Shown here piece after piece: positions 38,501-51,900 of a stretch of DNA of 64,000 nucleotides (position 1 is its first letter; each line of letters opens with the position of its first letter). The DNA is from Nautilus pompilius. Taxonomy: Eukaryota; Mollusca; Cephalopoda; Nautilida; Nautilidae. The translations under genes were made by a program, and so were the position numbers. The notes under the pieces were generated by a model that saw nothing but the letters and a program-made list of their open reading frames with translations, searched no databases and was not told the DNA's origin. The stretch spans positions 62,001-126,000 of the forward strand of contig JACATO010000978.1 of the NCBI GenBank assembly GCA_018389105.1, written 5' to 3'.

Positions 38501-39672
38501 TTGTGCCACCTCCCTCATCTTAGGCAGATCTAAAGGAAAAGTCTACTGAACTTTGAAAAAAATTTGGACCAATGAAAACTCATTGTATCTGTCACATGTC
38601 CTAGCCCTTCATGAAGCATGTGGGAAAGCTGCTCTCTCTCATATTCGTGACTTGATTCTTAGTGATTTACAAACAAGTTATTTTGGCATGAAATTAATTT
38701 GTATAAAACTATTTAAAAAGACATTAGTATAGTAATAAGGGAATACTACATTTTTAGGGTTACATAGTCAAAAGTATGTGTTTGTGGGAAAACAGGTGAG
38801 CTGTTTGAATGAGGTTACATTAAAACCAAACAGTAGCTTCTTTCAGTGCAGTTGTGGCTTTACTCTAGCTTTTTCTATGGACTAGATGAGATTTCAAGAC
38901 TATTTGACTCACCTTTAAATGTCAGATTGATTTTTTTTTTTTTAAATACTATTTCTCTCCCTGATTTAGAAATGAGGCTGTCAATAAGAGAGACAATAGA
39001 AGAAAAACCATCACTGAAAAGATTATGTACTTAGTGGTTGTCTCAGATAATAGCCATTGTTCAGCTGTGGTTATAATGTATTCACTGTGCCAGTTCTGAA
39101 CCTGTTTCGATTGATCTGTTTGACATAATTTCAGGCAGGTAAATCACAACTGAAAACTACACTGCCAGCAAAGTAAATTGAATCTAAAGATAATGCACTA
39201 AGTGAACTCGAGAGAGAGTGAACTGTTAGGGTTTGTCACTTTTATGCTTATTGTCTCATTTTTGTTTCTTGAAACTACATGAATTTTAAGTTTATATTTA
39301 TTAGTTATATAACTCTTACTTACAGAAACAAGAAAAGAAAAATGATCAAAGATCAGTTAGAATAGTAAGACATTTATATAGAGATCCTTTAAAAATAAGT
39401 CTTGTGGATTAACCAAAATTCTGGAATTTTAGCTGTAGGCAATGAAATAATTATTTGGCCATTCTTTCATTAGCTACCCCAGACCAATCTAGTGTACAGT
39501 AACTTAAAAGTCCATGGGATAACATCTGCCTGAGGTTATCACTGCCAACTACAAACTGTTGGGGGAAAGCTCTCAAATTCTATCTGTAGGGAATTTGATT
39601 TTGTTTTTTTATTACACCACCCTCCAATATTAGGCAAAATTTTTTTTTTTTTAATTAAAAAAGTCTTTCATA

Positions 39673-40142
39673 CAGGGTGTCCCAAAAATGTGCATAAAAC
39701 ACTTTCTGTAGCCTAGTGAACAGACATTATTGTTTGCTAAAAACTCAAACACGATACAACAATACGTGTTTAAATTGTCTGCTATTGGCATCTGCACAGG
39801 CAGTGCAGTTTCTGACAGTTGTCACAGCTCTGTTAGAGTTTGTGAATAGTACCTGGTTTCGTTGTGTGCAACTTGGCCTTCAACATGCCCTGCAGGCGAA
39901 AAAAATCACAAACTGGTGGTGTTTGTGAGATCTGGAGGCAGCAAATCCACTCCCAGTGAAGTGTTCATCCAAAACTAGCCATACGTCTCTGTTGTGCATT
40001 GAAAACATGTCGGGGATGTGTTGTTGCATTGCACAGTAGTACTGTCATCTGTAACAGTCTGAATGGAACTCGTAAAGTTTAGAGAGAATATCTTTTGTAA
40101 TGGTAGCATATGAGAGAGTATACATTTCTTTGGGACACCCTG
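39673..40142. mobile_element. Tc1/mariner-type element with perfect 14-bp TIRs (470 bp)
   Basis: The left end CAGGGTGTCCCAAA and the right end TTTGGGACACCCTG are perfect inverted repeats. TA flanks each side (39671-39672 and 40143-40144), as expected for Tc1/mariner target duplication. The CAGGGTGTCCCA end is a well-known mariner-type terminus. The interior has only a short frame (39716-39928) and no intact transposase, so this is a MITE or internally deleted copy. The perfect TIRs suggest it is younger than the other relics. Confidence 0.85.
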
Positions 40143-41708
40143 TATAATAAGACAATAAATGGGAACTTTCTTGATGTGATAGGACAGCTCATTTTAGTGG
40201 ATAATTGTGATTTTTACATTTCTGTTTTTTCACATCTCAAAAAAATTATTATTGTCTCTGATATGTGTGGGAATCTGAGCTACTGCAGTCTATCTATCTT
40301 GAATACAATAAAAAAAAAAGATCCTTTGATGTTTGTTTAGTATATGCTACCGCTTGAAATGCAAATAGCTTCAGTGTTGTCAGGGGCTAGGAATATTACG
40401 TGGTGAGTAGCAGAGTCCTTCCAAGATTGTGATTTGGATTGTAAGTATCATGCGTCATCAGCTCACTTTGCTGTTGGATGGTCCTAAAACTTTCAGTTTT
40501 TACTTGAGAGAGGAAACTGGAGTAAGGGTTTTAATGCATTTAATTCTTGAAATTATTAAATAATGGCATGGAAAGCATTTTGTGGAGCATGTAATGAAGA
40601 AAACTCCTATCCACTAGACAAGTTTTAGAAGATACCTGACTAATATCAGTTGTAGTTAGATGCTTTAAATACCTGTTGTATAGTAGGTCAACAGGTGATG
40701 TATATAGTTCGTTACATACTGACAAAACTTGTGAATTATCTCCCTTAACTTGTATGAACAATGGTTGCACGGTTCTGTGCAGACAACAAAATGATATGTA
40801 TTCCAGGTGAAACTAGTTTTTAACCATTTTAATTGCAATAATTGTTTGATTACTTTTTGGATTTATAAACTGGGCTGCAGTGCACAAATTATCATCTGCC
40901 GAAATACAAAAATAACTTTTATAAAGTAGTGGTCAAAGGATAGAAATTAAATTGATTTACTCTCCCCTGTCATTAATCTATATAAAATAGCCAAACTTAC
41001 ATTGTAAGCTTATTTCATTTCTCTTTAATGTAAGAATTCAATGAAAGGGGAATAAATGGAGCTATTCGGGTATTTCTATCATTATTCATCTTTTTAACAT
41101 TGTTCTCTGCTGGACAATGGCCGCAACTTTGTATTTAGGAAGTTCTGTCAGTTTGGACCTTCCCATAATCTGGTCGTCACATGGTTGTCATCACTGACCA
41201 CTCATTGTCCTGCATGTTTTGACCTTTTCTAAGACAGCTTGAAATTTGCCCTCCCCCCCCTTTTTTTTTTCCTAACTCATTTGTCAGTGATGATCCCAAA
41301 CATGCTGTACAGATTGATGAAAGTTTACAATTTCACCCTGGTAACTGAACTATTCTGATTATAATCTCTATGATAATGTAAAAACAGTAAATTGTAAACA
41401 AAGCTATCAACAATATTTTATTTTTCCCAATGGGGGAATTCTGTACATCATATTATGCATTTTGTCATACTTTTTTACAAAAACCATATTGAATTAATGA
41501 TAATTTTGGAATGCACTGGTGTGCAGATTTGATTAAATTAACTTGTGGTAGATGCTCCTATTACGTGGTAACAAACTACTTTCAGTTTAACAACAACAAA
41601 AAAAAAAATGAATATGAAATGAACCACTTCATTTTTGTAGAGTTCTGTTACAAAGGTAATGTAATGCGTAAGATATTACATGCATGTAAAACCTATTGTA
41701 TGTTCTAT

Positions 41709-41774
41709 GACGTTCAAATGAAATCTGGTTGACATGGTATCCAGACCCCACCACCTGGTTTCATTTGAATATCT
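41709..41774. repeat. Palindromic repeat, copy D
   Basis: The left arm GACGTTCAAATGAAATCTGG and right arm CCTGGTTTCATTTGAATATC form a near-perfect hairpin around a loop of about 25 nt. The arms match copies A to C, but the loop is different. Confidence 0.65.
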
Positions 41775-42936
41775 ATGATTGTTGTAGCATATGGGATGTT
41801 TAGATTAAATAGATTATAAATTGGTCCAAAACCACAACCCATTTTCTGTTTTAGTAGCAGTTTGTCCTCGTTTGATATTTTAATGTGCAATCAATGTAAG
41901 GGAGATAAGCTGACTAAGTTATCTACCCTTGACAAAAAATTTTTTTTAATGCTACAAGAAACCAATAAGCCCAACCTAGTTTCACGTCCCCTCTGTAAAA
42001 ACTAACCTCAAATTCTGACAATAAGTTACAATACAGATCCCCAGACAAGGCCATTCCCTCAAAAACTACCAGATGAAGAAAACATCTAACCATTTGCTTT
42101 CAAAACAAAACCCAACCACTAGGAAAATGGTTATTTAACTTTTGTCTTGATCATCTCTATATAAATGAAACAGCATTTTATAATCAGTCTCAGGTCTACA
42201 CAAAACCAGGCACAGATATCACTATTAAGTGGAAGAAAATACCTTCCCCATCCTTGCTAGCTGGCTGTACAATGTAAGTTTACCACTTTGACTGGGAAAG
42301 TGTGCAGGGAATCCATAAGAGAACCTTAATGGTAAGAAACAGTCTATGGTAGTAGTTAGTAATGGTGTTGCGCATTTAGACTGCAGCTGGGTCGTCTTAT
42401 AAAGCTTAATTTGGATTGTAAGATATAAAACCCTTTTTAAATTAAGCCAATATTCACCTTTTTTTTCTTAATTAAAAAAATGAATTAAAATTTTATTAAA
42501 TCCACACTACTCGTTAACTTAAACAATTTAATCACACATAACCTGCTTCATTCAAATAAAATTTTTAAAAATTACCTTTATTAATTTTGTCCTAGATATG
42601 TTTTTCTGTAAAATTGCAGTTTTGCACATTAAGTCTGTCTTTAAGTTATTGGGTCTAGTTTCTGTCTTGACCATCAGATAGAGAGAAAAAATCAATTAAG
42701 TCAACAAGTATTAGTTAAAACAACATTATTATGATTTTATTTTTAATGTTGGTTTGCCCATTTTGCATTAGCTTAATTTTATTCTGTGTAGTTTTTAACT
42801 CACTTTTGTCATGAAGAAAAGAAAACCTGGAAAGTCATGTACAATTATTAAAGGCAGTGATTGCCGCTGTTTTGTTTTGAGAAAATCCACAGATGTGTGT
42901 GTGTAGGCTGTAGCTTCTTACACTTAATGAGAAAAC

Positions 42937-42986
42937 TCAGTCTGGAATCTTGGGAAGAGGACGTGCATGTATGGACCAGTTTGATG
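42937..42986 (-). CDS. DOK-like exon 8: C-terminal tail with SH3-ligand motif and stop
   Basis: The acceptor TTTTTCTATCTTCAG precedes 42986. Entered in phase 1, the exon reads S-SNWSIHARPLPKIPD then TGA at 42939-42937. RPLPKIP fits the class I SH3-binding pattern +xxPxxP. The strong acceptor, matching phase and plausible ending support it as the terminal exon, although an alternative 3' exon cannot be excluded. Confidence 0.65.
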
Positions 42987-45900
42987 CTGAAGATAGAAAA
43001 ATACAGGTAGTACAATTATTTAATTTTCACCTGGTTGAAGGATTTAAATATCTTAATCGGTTATCATTGTGGCCTTAAAACACTCATCAACTTCACATCC
43101 TTTGTGCATGCCTAATTTATAAAAGTGTTATAAATCTCTCGTCTTTTAAGGTAGAAGACTCCTATGTAAGTACATAAACTAACATTTACAGCTATAGAGA
43201 AAAAAGCAGATGTATCCGTTCATGAAAAAAAAAGTACTTTGTTTTGTTTACTTAATAATTGTAAAATTAGCTTTAACTTACAGGAATCCACATTTTCCAA
43301 AGGTTGGTTAGCGCTTTCCAATGACTGGAATGTTGCCTACAAAGACAAAAGGTTGGAAATTCTAAACAGATCAGTTCTTTTCATTAATACTCATGTGAAG
43401 TGAGACTTGTTCTGCATATCAGTGAATTACTTAAATATTTCAAGACAGCAATCATGTTTTATCTTGCCTCCTGGAGTTGTGATCAAAATCTCTAATGAAC
43501 CTATTGTTCGACTTAGCATACTAAATAATGATATCTACATTAGGAATATTGGCATGTACAACTTAGTTTGGTGACTGCTGTATATCAGCCCAGTTTGGTG
43601 CAAATGAATTATTCTTCAAGCACTATAAAATATAGTTTTATCTGAGAAAACTAGATTTCTCAATAAGCTTGGCAGACTTTGTTGCAGGAAGACTGAATGG
43701 TAATAGATTTTACTCCATAGCTGCTACCAGGACTCAGTTTATTCTAAGCAATGTAAAGTATCCAAAAAAGCTGTCATCTGTTAATTGAATTAACAAACCC
43801 CATACAAATACTAACTATAGACAATCTCTCTCTGAACTCTTTTCAGATTGCATACATCTTCTCTGTACATAAAATTGCTTTTCCAAATTTACAGAAAAGC
43901 CTTGATTTTTAAAAATCTGCCACATATCAAAAGAGAGAGAGAGAGAGCAGAAGCTACAAAACAATATGTCGCTAATTAAAGAGTACTGCTATGAATGTTG
44001 AAATTAGTTGGTTATCTCCCATAGCCTGTGTTGAAGTAGAACTACCATACATTCATGTAACTAAACATGACTGATAATAAGACAGGTACAGTACTTACCA
44101 ATGACAAACAGGAATCAGAGTGAGATTTTGAGTGAAGAACTAATGATCCAGCCAGGACATGTGCATGCTGTCGAAGTTTGTCATATATCTCGTCAGAGTA
44201 AGTACTGGTGAAAACAAAGTCTCCTTCATCTATTCCGCATCTCCTGAGGCAAATAAAATCAGCAGAATGAAAATTTTCATAATTAAAACAAATATTTGAG
44301 TTCATTTAGATCCAGAAAAATCAAACTGGGAAGGAGACCTCATGAACCAAGAATGGGTTCTCTGTCACAAATAGAGCGGGAACAGATCCAGGATTTTTTT
44401 TTAAAGGGGTAGGTTCACTGAAACTATGACATTTATCACGGCCGAAATTGCTATGAGTTGATGATTACATGACAGTTACCAGTTGTAGTAGTTTAAAATT
44501 TTACTGTATGTAACAATCCAGAAAATGTTGCCCTTTTGCTTAGAAGCCATGTCCAGAATAATTGTGACTAAGCTTGGCTTGACTTTGTGTAAAAGAAAAC
44601 CCAGTGTCAAATGATAGCTGGCTACATGATCACATGACACTGTGGCGTCTATTGTTGGATTTATTAGGATGTGTCCCAAAAAAAAAAAAAAAAAAAACAT
44701 TGTCGAGGGAGTTCACAGGGCCCCCTGTAGACGACATAAAGATCTGGATATGCAGACATGATCTTGGCACCTCTAATTCACTGTTGGAACATTAATATGG
44801 TCTAGACTGAAGTTTTTTTGGGGGGGGGGAATCATTTTAAAATCTGCAGTACCTACATCTGAATTAGTAGCAAAAAGTGAAATAGCAGTTTGTTAAGCCA
44901 GTGATCCCATAAATGTGCATATGGTGAACTAACTACCAGATCAGAAAAACCTGTTTTGTTGAGTTCTGCAGCTTTGGGCTTTTAATTATGACCAAACACA
45001 ATGTGCTTCAGACGATATGGTAACTTTACTATGAAACAACATCCCCTCTCTTTGTTTCAGGTCATTAGTATGTATACAGTTTTTAAATTATTTAAACATC
45101 CATGCATACCATTTTCCTTCATTTGTAAGTATCAAAGGAAAGTCATTTTCACTAGCTTAGTGAACAAAAATTAAGCTTTTACACAGCATTTTCCATCTTA
45201 ATTATTGTTATACAAATGCCTTGTAAACGTAGTCAAAAAAGAAAAAAATGTGGATAGAATCAATTTCATGACATTACCGTCCTGCTTGCAGCAGAATCTG
45301 CCTTCCCTTCATTCCAAACTTTCTCAATTTTTTAATTTCCCAACTGACCAGCTGAAAAGATGGTTTCTGTGCATCCAGGACGTGGACTGTTTCAGCAGTT
45401 AGCAACATGAGACATTCACCGTGGAAACCTCCAAGTCTGGTATTGGCCATTGGTCGGACTGGATAAATATCTGCAGTAACATAAAAAAAAGACAGTAATT
45501 CTATTCCCCCTAAAATGACAGAAAACAAACAAAAGTGAACTTCTAAAGTAGTTAATTGATTTTATTTGAAAAACAAAGTTGTACAGCATAGAAAACAAAA
45601 TATCTCTAAGTTTTATAGAAAGTATATATATATGTTAATTTAAAGCTACCTGTCTTTAAAAAATATGCAAAATTAAGGACTCAATATAAATTTACAGAAA
45701 ATGGTCAGTAATAGAATTTTTTAATTATTATTATTGTTTATCTAAAGGAAAAAAATTTCTTCACAGTGTGCATGTTAAAAACATTTTCTTGCAGTCAATA
45801 ATTCTGGTAACCAGGTGTTTATTTCATACACCTAGTAACCATAAATGTGATGTGTAGAAAATCTCCAGACAACAGTTTCATCAACCAAGATAGAATGAGA

Positions 45901-48900
45901 AAACGTAGTTGAGGAGGATACCGTGTACCTGTTTTGTTTTTTTTTTTTAAAAAGAGAATGAAAGTATTCTCCAAAAATAACATGAAAATGGACCGACAGT
46001 TATGATGGTTTTTGTACAGACTAGGTAAAAATTCTCCAGTGCCCAGTCTAATAATTAACACTGGCTAAAATGTTCTTTATGAGCAAGTTCCTTTTCAGAG
46101 ACTCTCTATTTATATATAGGTTGAAACTATATCTGCTGAAAATTCAATAAGATATTTGAAAAATTCAAAAATCAATTTTAGAAGCAGCTCTGTGAATCAA
46201 TGCACTAACCTGAAATTTTACTTACTGGAATTTTCTCATGGGCATTTCATACTTGCCAACTTTCCAAAATTTTCATGGGGGGAGACTCTGGCAATCTGAG
46301 TCGCGAAGCGCTCGAAAATGTAAACAAAGAACAAATAAAACTTAAACACTCATGATTATCTGTCTCTAAATTTCCATATGGTCACAATTGTGAAATGCAA
46401 TCAGTCATGCTTTGACTCGTGTCCAAGTGTTAATTCTTTATTGCAGGTAACACAGGCGGACTTTGCTGTTTTCAAAGTTGTCCTGCTTGGTTTGTAGGGA
46501 TGACAGTCCTCTGTTCTGTTGCATTTACATGTCAACAACATATCCAGGGTTGAATTGTCAAGAGGAGACCCTTGATGCACCTGGAAGTGTCTGCTGTGGA
46601 GTGGCGGGTGGCTATAGGGTCAAATGGCGGACGACGATAGCGTGAGCCATACGCGACGGGTTTGCTGATTTCTGATTGGTCAAAATACGAAACTAGAGAA
46701 ATGTCGACTATGGGTGACGAAAAATCGGGTTGTTTTCACATTTTATAGGGAGGGTTCTTAAAAAAATCAAGAGAAATAAGTCTTTTTTTTTATGAAAAAA
46801 GTGGGAGGGCAGGAGATTGATTAAAAATCAGGAGACTCCTGCCAAAATCGGGAGAGTCTGCTTTTCCCTAATGCTATTAGCATCCAGTGTTGGTGCAGCT
46901 GATACCACCTTACTAAAATTACAAAATAATTACTGAACCATCAACAGATATCCACTGGACTATTGTGCTCTCTATAAATATAAGTTCTCATGCTAATTGG
47001 CTATTTATAAGGATCATTTTTAAATTTTATTTAAATGTGATTACCATCCTTTGGCTGTCTTAACCCAAGGTTTGAGAGATTTAAATTGTCAGATTATGTG
47101 CACTGTACTTACCATAGCTATCAGCTTTCAAGTTCAGTGGAAACTGATGAGCGATATCTGGGGTTGAAAAAAACTGACAGACTCCTTTCTTTTGCTTTTC
47201 AAGCAACACCGCATTTAACCAGTCCTCAGCATCACCATCTTGAAATAACAAAATATCCACTGTAATAACATTTCACAACATTTTTTTATTGTTTTGTTTC
47301 TTTTGTGTGCATGGAAACGCTGTGGTGGTGTCGCTAACAATCCGCGGGATTTTCTAAAAGTTTTCGGGGCGCGGGCGCTGTAGAAGATGATGTGCTCTCA
47401 TCCCATCCCAAAGACAGTTATCCGCGCCCATAGAATTTCGCAGCAGGATTATTGCAGAGAGAGAGAGAGAGAGCGCATTGACGATAATGGGCCGACTGAT
47501 AAACTAAGAAGGCTGTTATTTTCACACACACACAAGAACGACGAGTTTGCTCAGTTCGGTGTATATTGTGTACTGAAAGGTGGGGGGGGGGACCTTATCT
47601 CAGCCTCGAGCTTGTTTCTGTTGACTGTGGATGCAAAAAAAAAAAATAGAGAGCAAATAAAATTGTTTTATGAAGTTACTACAGAAAAGAAAGGGGTCAC
47701 ATTCCAGTCGGTACAGTGATTATTAATGATGTAGAGCAGTATTTTCAGATAAAGAAGCGCTTGCAGCCTTTTAAGCTCGAGAGCCTTCTGTATTTAATAT
47801 GCTTTACTTCTACAAAAGAAAGATTAGGAGAGAATCCCCCACTCTTAATCACTGCACTCAGATTTCCTTTCTGTCCCTTCTTTGTATGTATGCCATCTCA
47901 TTAGACATTAACTGGTGACCTTGTCATACCTAAAGTATGTGAGTACATGATGGCATATTTTTGCTTTTTGTTACTGGATTTCCGCTAAAAGAACTCGCTC
48001 TCAATGTGACCCAGACACAAACAGCTAGTGCACTGTGGCAAACTTGAGTCCAGGGCAAAGGGTATTGACTCTGCTGATGATTACACAAGACTGAGTGCAT
48101 CTCACACGCACCACAACTAGCTTCCCACATCTGCCACATCACAGAAGTTCAATCTCATCTGATTGCCAGTTGCACATGCATAAAAAAAAATTCCACGTTT
48201 CATTAAAAAAAAGGAGAGAATCAAACTGAACCTATTCTAAGCTCAGTTACAACCCGAAAGATTTTGGTGATGCTTTATCTCATAAACCAAAGTCACTTTC
48301 TGTGTGTTTGTGGGAAAGCCAATTTCACCCAAACTACTGGGCTGATTGCTACCAAAGTTGACACAGATCAAACCAGACCTGGTAAGCACGGGTTACCTGG
48401 TTTTGGGCCTCCTGTGTGCATGAATCTGTACATGTATGGAACTATCCCCTTAATCCTCACTGTAGGATGAAAGCTCACTATCCTCGGTTGGAGATATGGC
48501 AGACTGTGATCCCAGAAGGCGTAACTGCACATGCACAGAACTGTCTTCTAACACTCTGACCGATCGATCTGAAGCTTTCCAGCCAATTAACCTCAGGCCC
48601 AGGTCAGTCAGTCAATCACATCAGAACTACTGAACTCCAAAAGGTAAGTCAGCACATGTGCAGAATCACGTCCTTAATCTCTTTGACTGATGAGACTAAT
48701 TTTTCACTTCAAAACATAATATATGTATATCTACACTCCAGACTTTATCTGTTTGTTTGCCCTACGGATCACCCCTCCCTCCCAGATTGCCAAAACCTAA
48801 GAAGTCCAGCCTCTAAAAGCCCAAGACATCCACAAAGAGAGTGGGCTCTGCAGTGAGCAGACCAAACACTGGAGCAGTAGGAGTCTCAACAATAAAGAAA

Positions 48901-51900
48901 CAAAGAATCCACCACAGCTGCAAGGCTGGGGAGATACCTGAACAGTGTGAATCTCGACAACTCAGAAATACACCAGGAACAGTTTACCAAAAGGCTCTTT
49001 GATGTAATCGTTTTATTTGTAATATTAGTGTTTGTATGCATATGCATTATGCTGTGTTGTTTGTTTTTTTTAGGAAAATAAAAGTTTTGAAATACGTTTT
49101 TTTGTACTCGTTTTCGTTGTCAATTCACAATTTTTCCCAGTGGAGTAACGCTGGGCATATCTGCTAGTTATAGAAAAACACTAACTGATACCAGAGCACT
49201 GACACTTCAATCAGTGCGAGAGCCTGGGTACTTTATCTTCTGTGCCCTTGGGAAGTAAAATACTTTAAGTCATCAGCATATCATGTAGACGTGTGATCAT
49301 TAGGAGACTGTCGCTCCAATGAGCAGTTCTAATTATCCCCAAAAGAAACATTTTACTGGACCGTGTCCAGGTGACAGTCCGTGAAAACACCAATGAGCAA
49401 CTAACAGGTGACAAAGCTTGAGACCAGCTTGTGTACCACTGGAGAAACACTGATCACAGATGGAGCCGCCATCTCCAACATCTACACATCAAAAGCAGTT
49501 TTTCTCAGGACTAACCCCGATGATGGATGACAGGAAATGACCACCAAAACAGGTTTATGCTAAGATGAGAGATGCCTCAAATGTTCTGGCTATTCCTACC
49601 TGTCTCACAAGAAAAGTTCCAGGATTGAACATCTTTGGTAATCACAGCAATAGCAAATTTCCTGACTTTACTGGAGAGCCGGACCACCGACTGGACAGCA
49701 TGGACTGGAATGCAGCATTCAGATTTACCCTCCCTGCCATTTTTCTTATCCGCAAAGGCCACCAGTCGAGTTGGTCCCTTGCTGGAAGCTCGATAAAATA
49801 CCAGCCATCGCCGCCACCAAATCTACAATTAAGATAAATACAATTCTAAAACAGCCATCTTCACACAAAGGCTACTGGCTTAGATCGTGCTGTTGTACAC
49901 CTACATGTATATCACAGCAACAAAAAACCACTAAATCTACCATCAAAGAATATTATTTTATTGTTATTTCTTTTTTTAAAATTTTATACCACATCAACTA
50001 ACTGCTGTATCTATTCATATTAAAATCCACTCTCAGCATCAATCCACAACAAGCTTCAAACTCATCAGCTTAGAGTCCGCTTTACTTAACAAACACAAAA
50101 AAAAAAAAACATTTGTTGCACATCATCTATGACATTTAGTCTTTTATATTTAACATGGTAGACTACTGGAGTGCTGAGGTTGGAGGCCAGTAGCAACCAA
50201 CTTGGTTTGGTGTACGTCACCAGCTTGGGTTTCTTATCATCATCCAGCCACCTAGGTTTCCTTCCACATCTAAAAAATATCCAGAAAGGTTTCTGGTATA
50301 AACATGCTGTGGTTAGTTTTCTCTGATGAGTGCCTCGATGTGCCGGCGCAGGCTCAGCATAGAGAAAAACTGCTGCCACGTGAAGATGGTTGCAGACGCC
50401 AGCTGTTAGGAATGTGATAGCTGGGGATCGACTAGGACGTTATCTGGCTATTAAAACACCACCACTAGTTGTGGTGCAGGAATTGCACTTGAAAGGAAAC
50501 AGGTACAGACAATGACAGGTAGGCTATACGTATTTAGTTTGACAGTATACAGACTGCTTGTATACCATTTTTTTTTTTAAGAATAATGAAAACAAAAATA
50601 TTTTCCTGCATCAAATAAAATTTATAAGTGAAATGTTCTATTCGGGAAGTTAATTCTAAACATGGCGAGTGTAATAATTCGCTACTTGTGTGTATTTTTT
50701 GTTTAAAACTGTAGTAAATGGAGAAGAAAAGCACATTATTTGTCATTATAATCTCGTAGATTATCACCATGAATATTTTCCAGGTCTTCCACAAGTAGAT
50801 TAAGCATTTCTTAATATAAAAGTTTAAACAGCCACACCGAAGGTCCGAGTATGAGCCAACACCCCCCCCCCTCTCTGCTGGAACCTGCTCAGTTTTTCCG
50901 AATCTCCCTGGCTTGGTTTCTTCTCGCCCTCACCAGCAGCCGGCTGCATGGGCTTTTCACCAGGATTTTCCAGGTATGTGCAGTAGAGGCTTTGCAGCTA
51001 ACTCTTACCCTAACCCTCTTCTCACTCACTGCTGACCTCAGAAGTTCAGGCCTGGTTTGCCCAGATGGAAAACATGGGTCCCCCCAAGTAGGCCAGCTCT
51101 CCCCTGACAGTTTTAACATGGGGCAAAGGGTCAAAACAGTAAACAACAAAATGAACACTGAAATGATCAGTGGAGTTCAAAAGGAATTTCCTCTAACTAA
51201 ACAAAGCGCTAAAGGCAACCACCATACAGCCATTTCCCCTTCAGCATATTTAACAGCAAACAAAAGAATTTCTTGCCATGCCAAACTCTAATTTGGTTTG
51301 GAAGTCTACTATAAAAGTAAAGCAATTGTTCTACATAGTCTTTGTACTGATCTTAGGTAATCATGGCCTGCAGGAAGTCAGTTTTTGGGGGTGAACATAT
51401 TTATGGAAATGCCTGACATACCTTGGCAGTTAATGGGTACAAAGTACTTGTTTGATTTGTTGTTTTGAAAATAAAGTATTGTCTCTGTTACAGGCAGGTG
51501 ATGTCACTCTGAGGAGAGGTTGGTAACCTTAAATTGCTATGGGGCTGGAGTGTTTCATTCATAGCTTAAGTTAAAGCTGCATAATCTGATTTTTCTCTTT
51601 TCTTAAGATGTTAAATTGGCTCTGTAAATGTTCAGACAGGCATTTAATTGAAGTAAACAGAAACTCTGGCGCATGCATATTCTTAGAAGTATATAAAAAA
51701 CCAACAACAACAACAGATTGTGAATTTTAAAAAGCGACAAACCAAGTTGGGCTTAATACTGTATATACAACACTGAAGTTGATAGATATTTCTGTGCACT
51801 AGGTAACATTTTTCACAAACCTCTGCTTTAGTACAGCATGAACCATGATATACTGGACAGGGCAGGGACCCCTCCTCCGTACGCATGTTGAGGCTAAGCT

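Larger units (their letters stand above)
34859..42936. other. ZNRF 3' region, intergenic sequence and DOK-like 3' region
   Basis: This is the gap between the two convergent stop codons. The ZNRF 3' UTR begins at 34859 and the DOK-like 3' UTR runs leftwards from 42936. It contains (GA)n(GT)n and CTG microsatellites near 35.33-35.58 kb, a TA-flanked MITE (39673-40142) and palindromic repeat D (41709-41774). The open frames at 36030-36242, 37242-37442 and 40540-40770 (-) show no recognisable domain. No further gene is supportable. Confidence 0.7.

Noticed and set aside
40540-40770. - strand frame with an acceptor-like CTGCACAG, considered as a further 3' exon of the DOK-like gene
   Set aside because: Its phase does not follow exon 7, and exon 8 (42937-42986) gives a clean terminal stop with matching phase.
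47387-47719. 110-codon + strand open frame
   Set aside because: It runs through a GA microsatellite (RERERE) and a poly-G tract, and has no domain or splice support.
51000-51022. CTAACCC/CCTAACCC phrases resembling telomeric repeats (also TTAGGG near 14746)
   Set aside because: Only one to two units, so not an interstitial telomeric array.
50851-51291. 146-codon + strand open frame, the longest in the window
   Set aside because: No recognisable domain, no splice context, a low-complexity LTLTLT stretch from a CTAACC-type repeat, and a similarly long open frame on the other strand.
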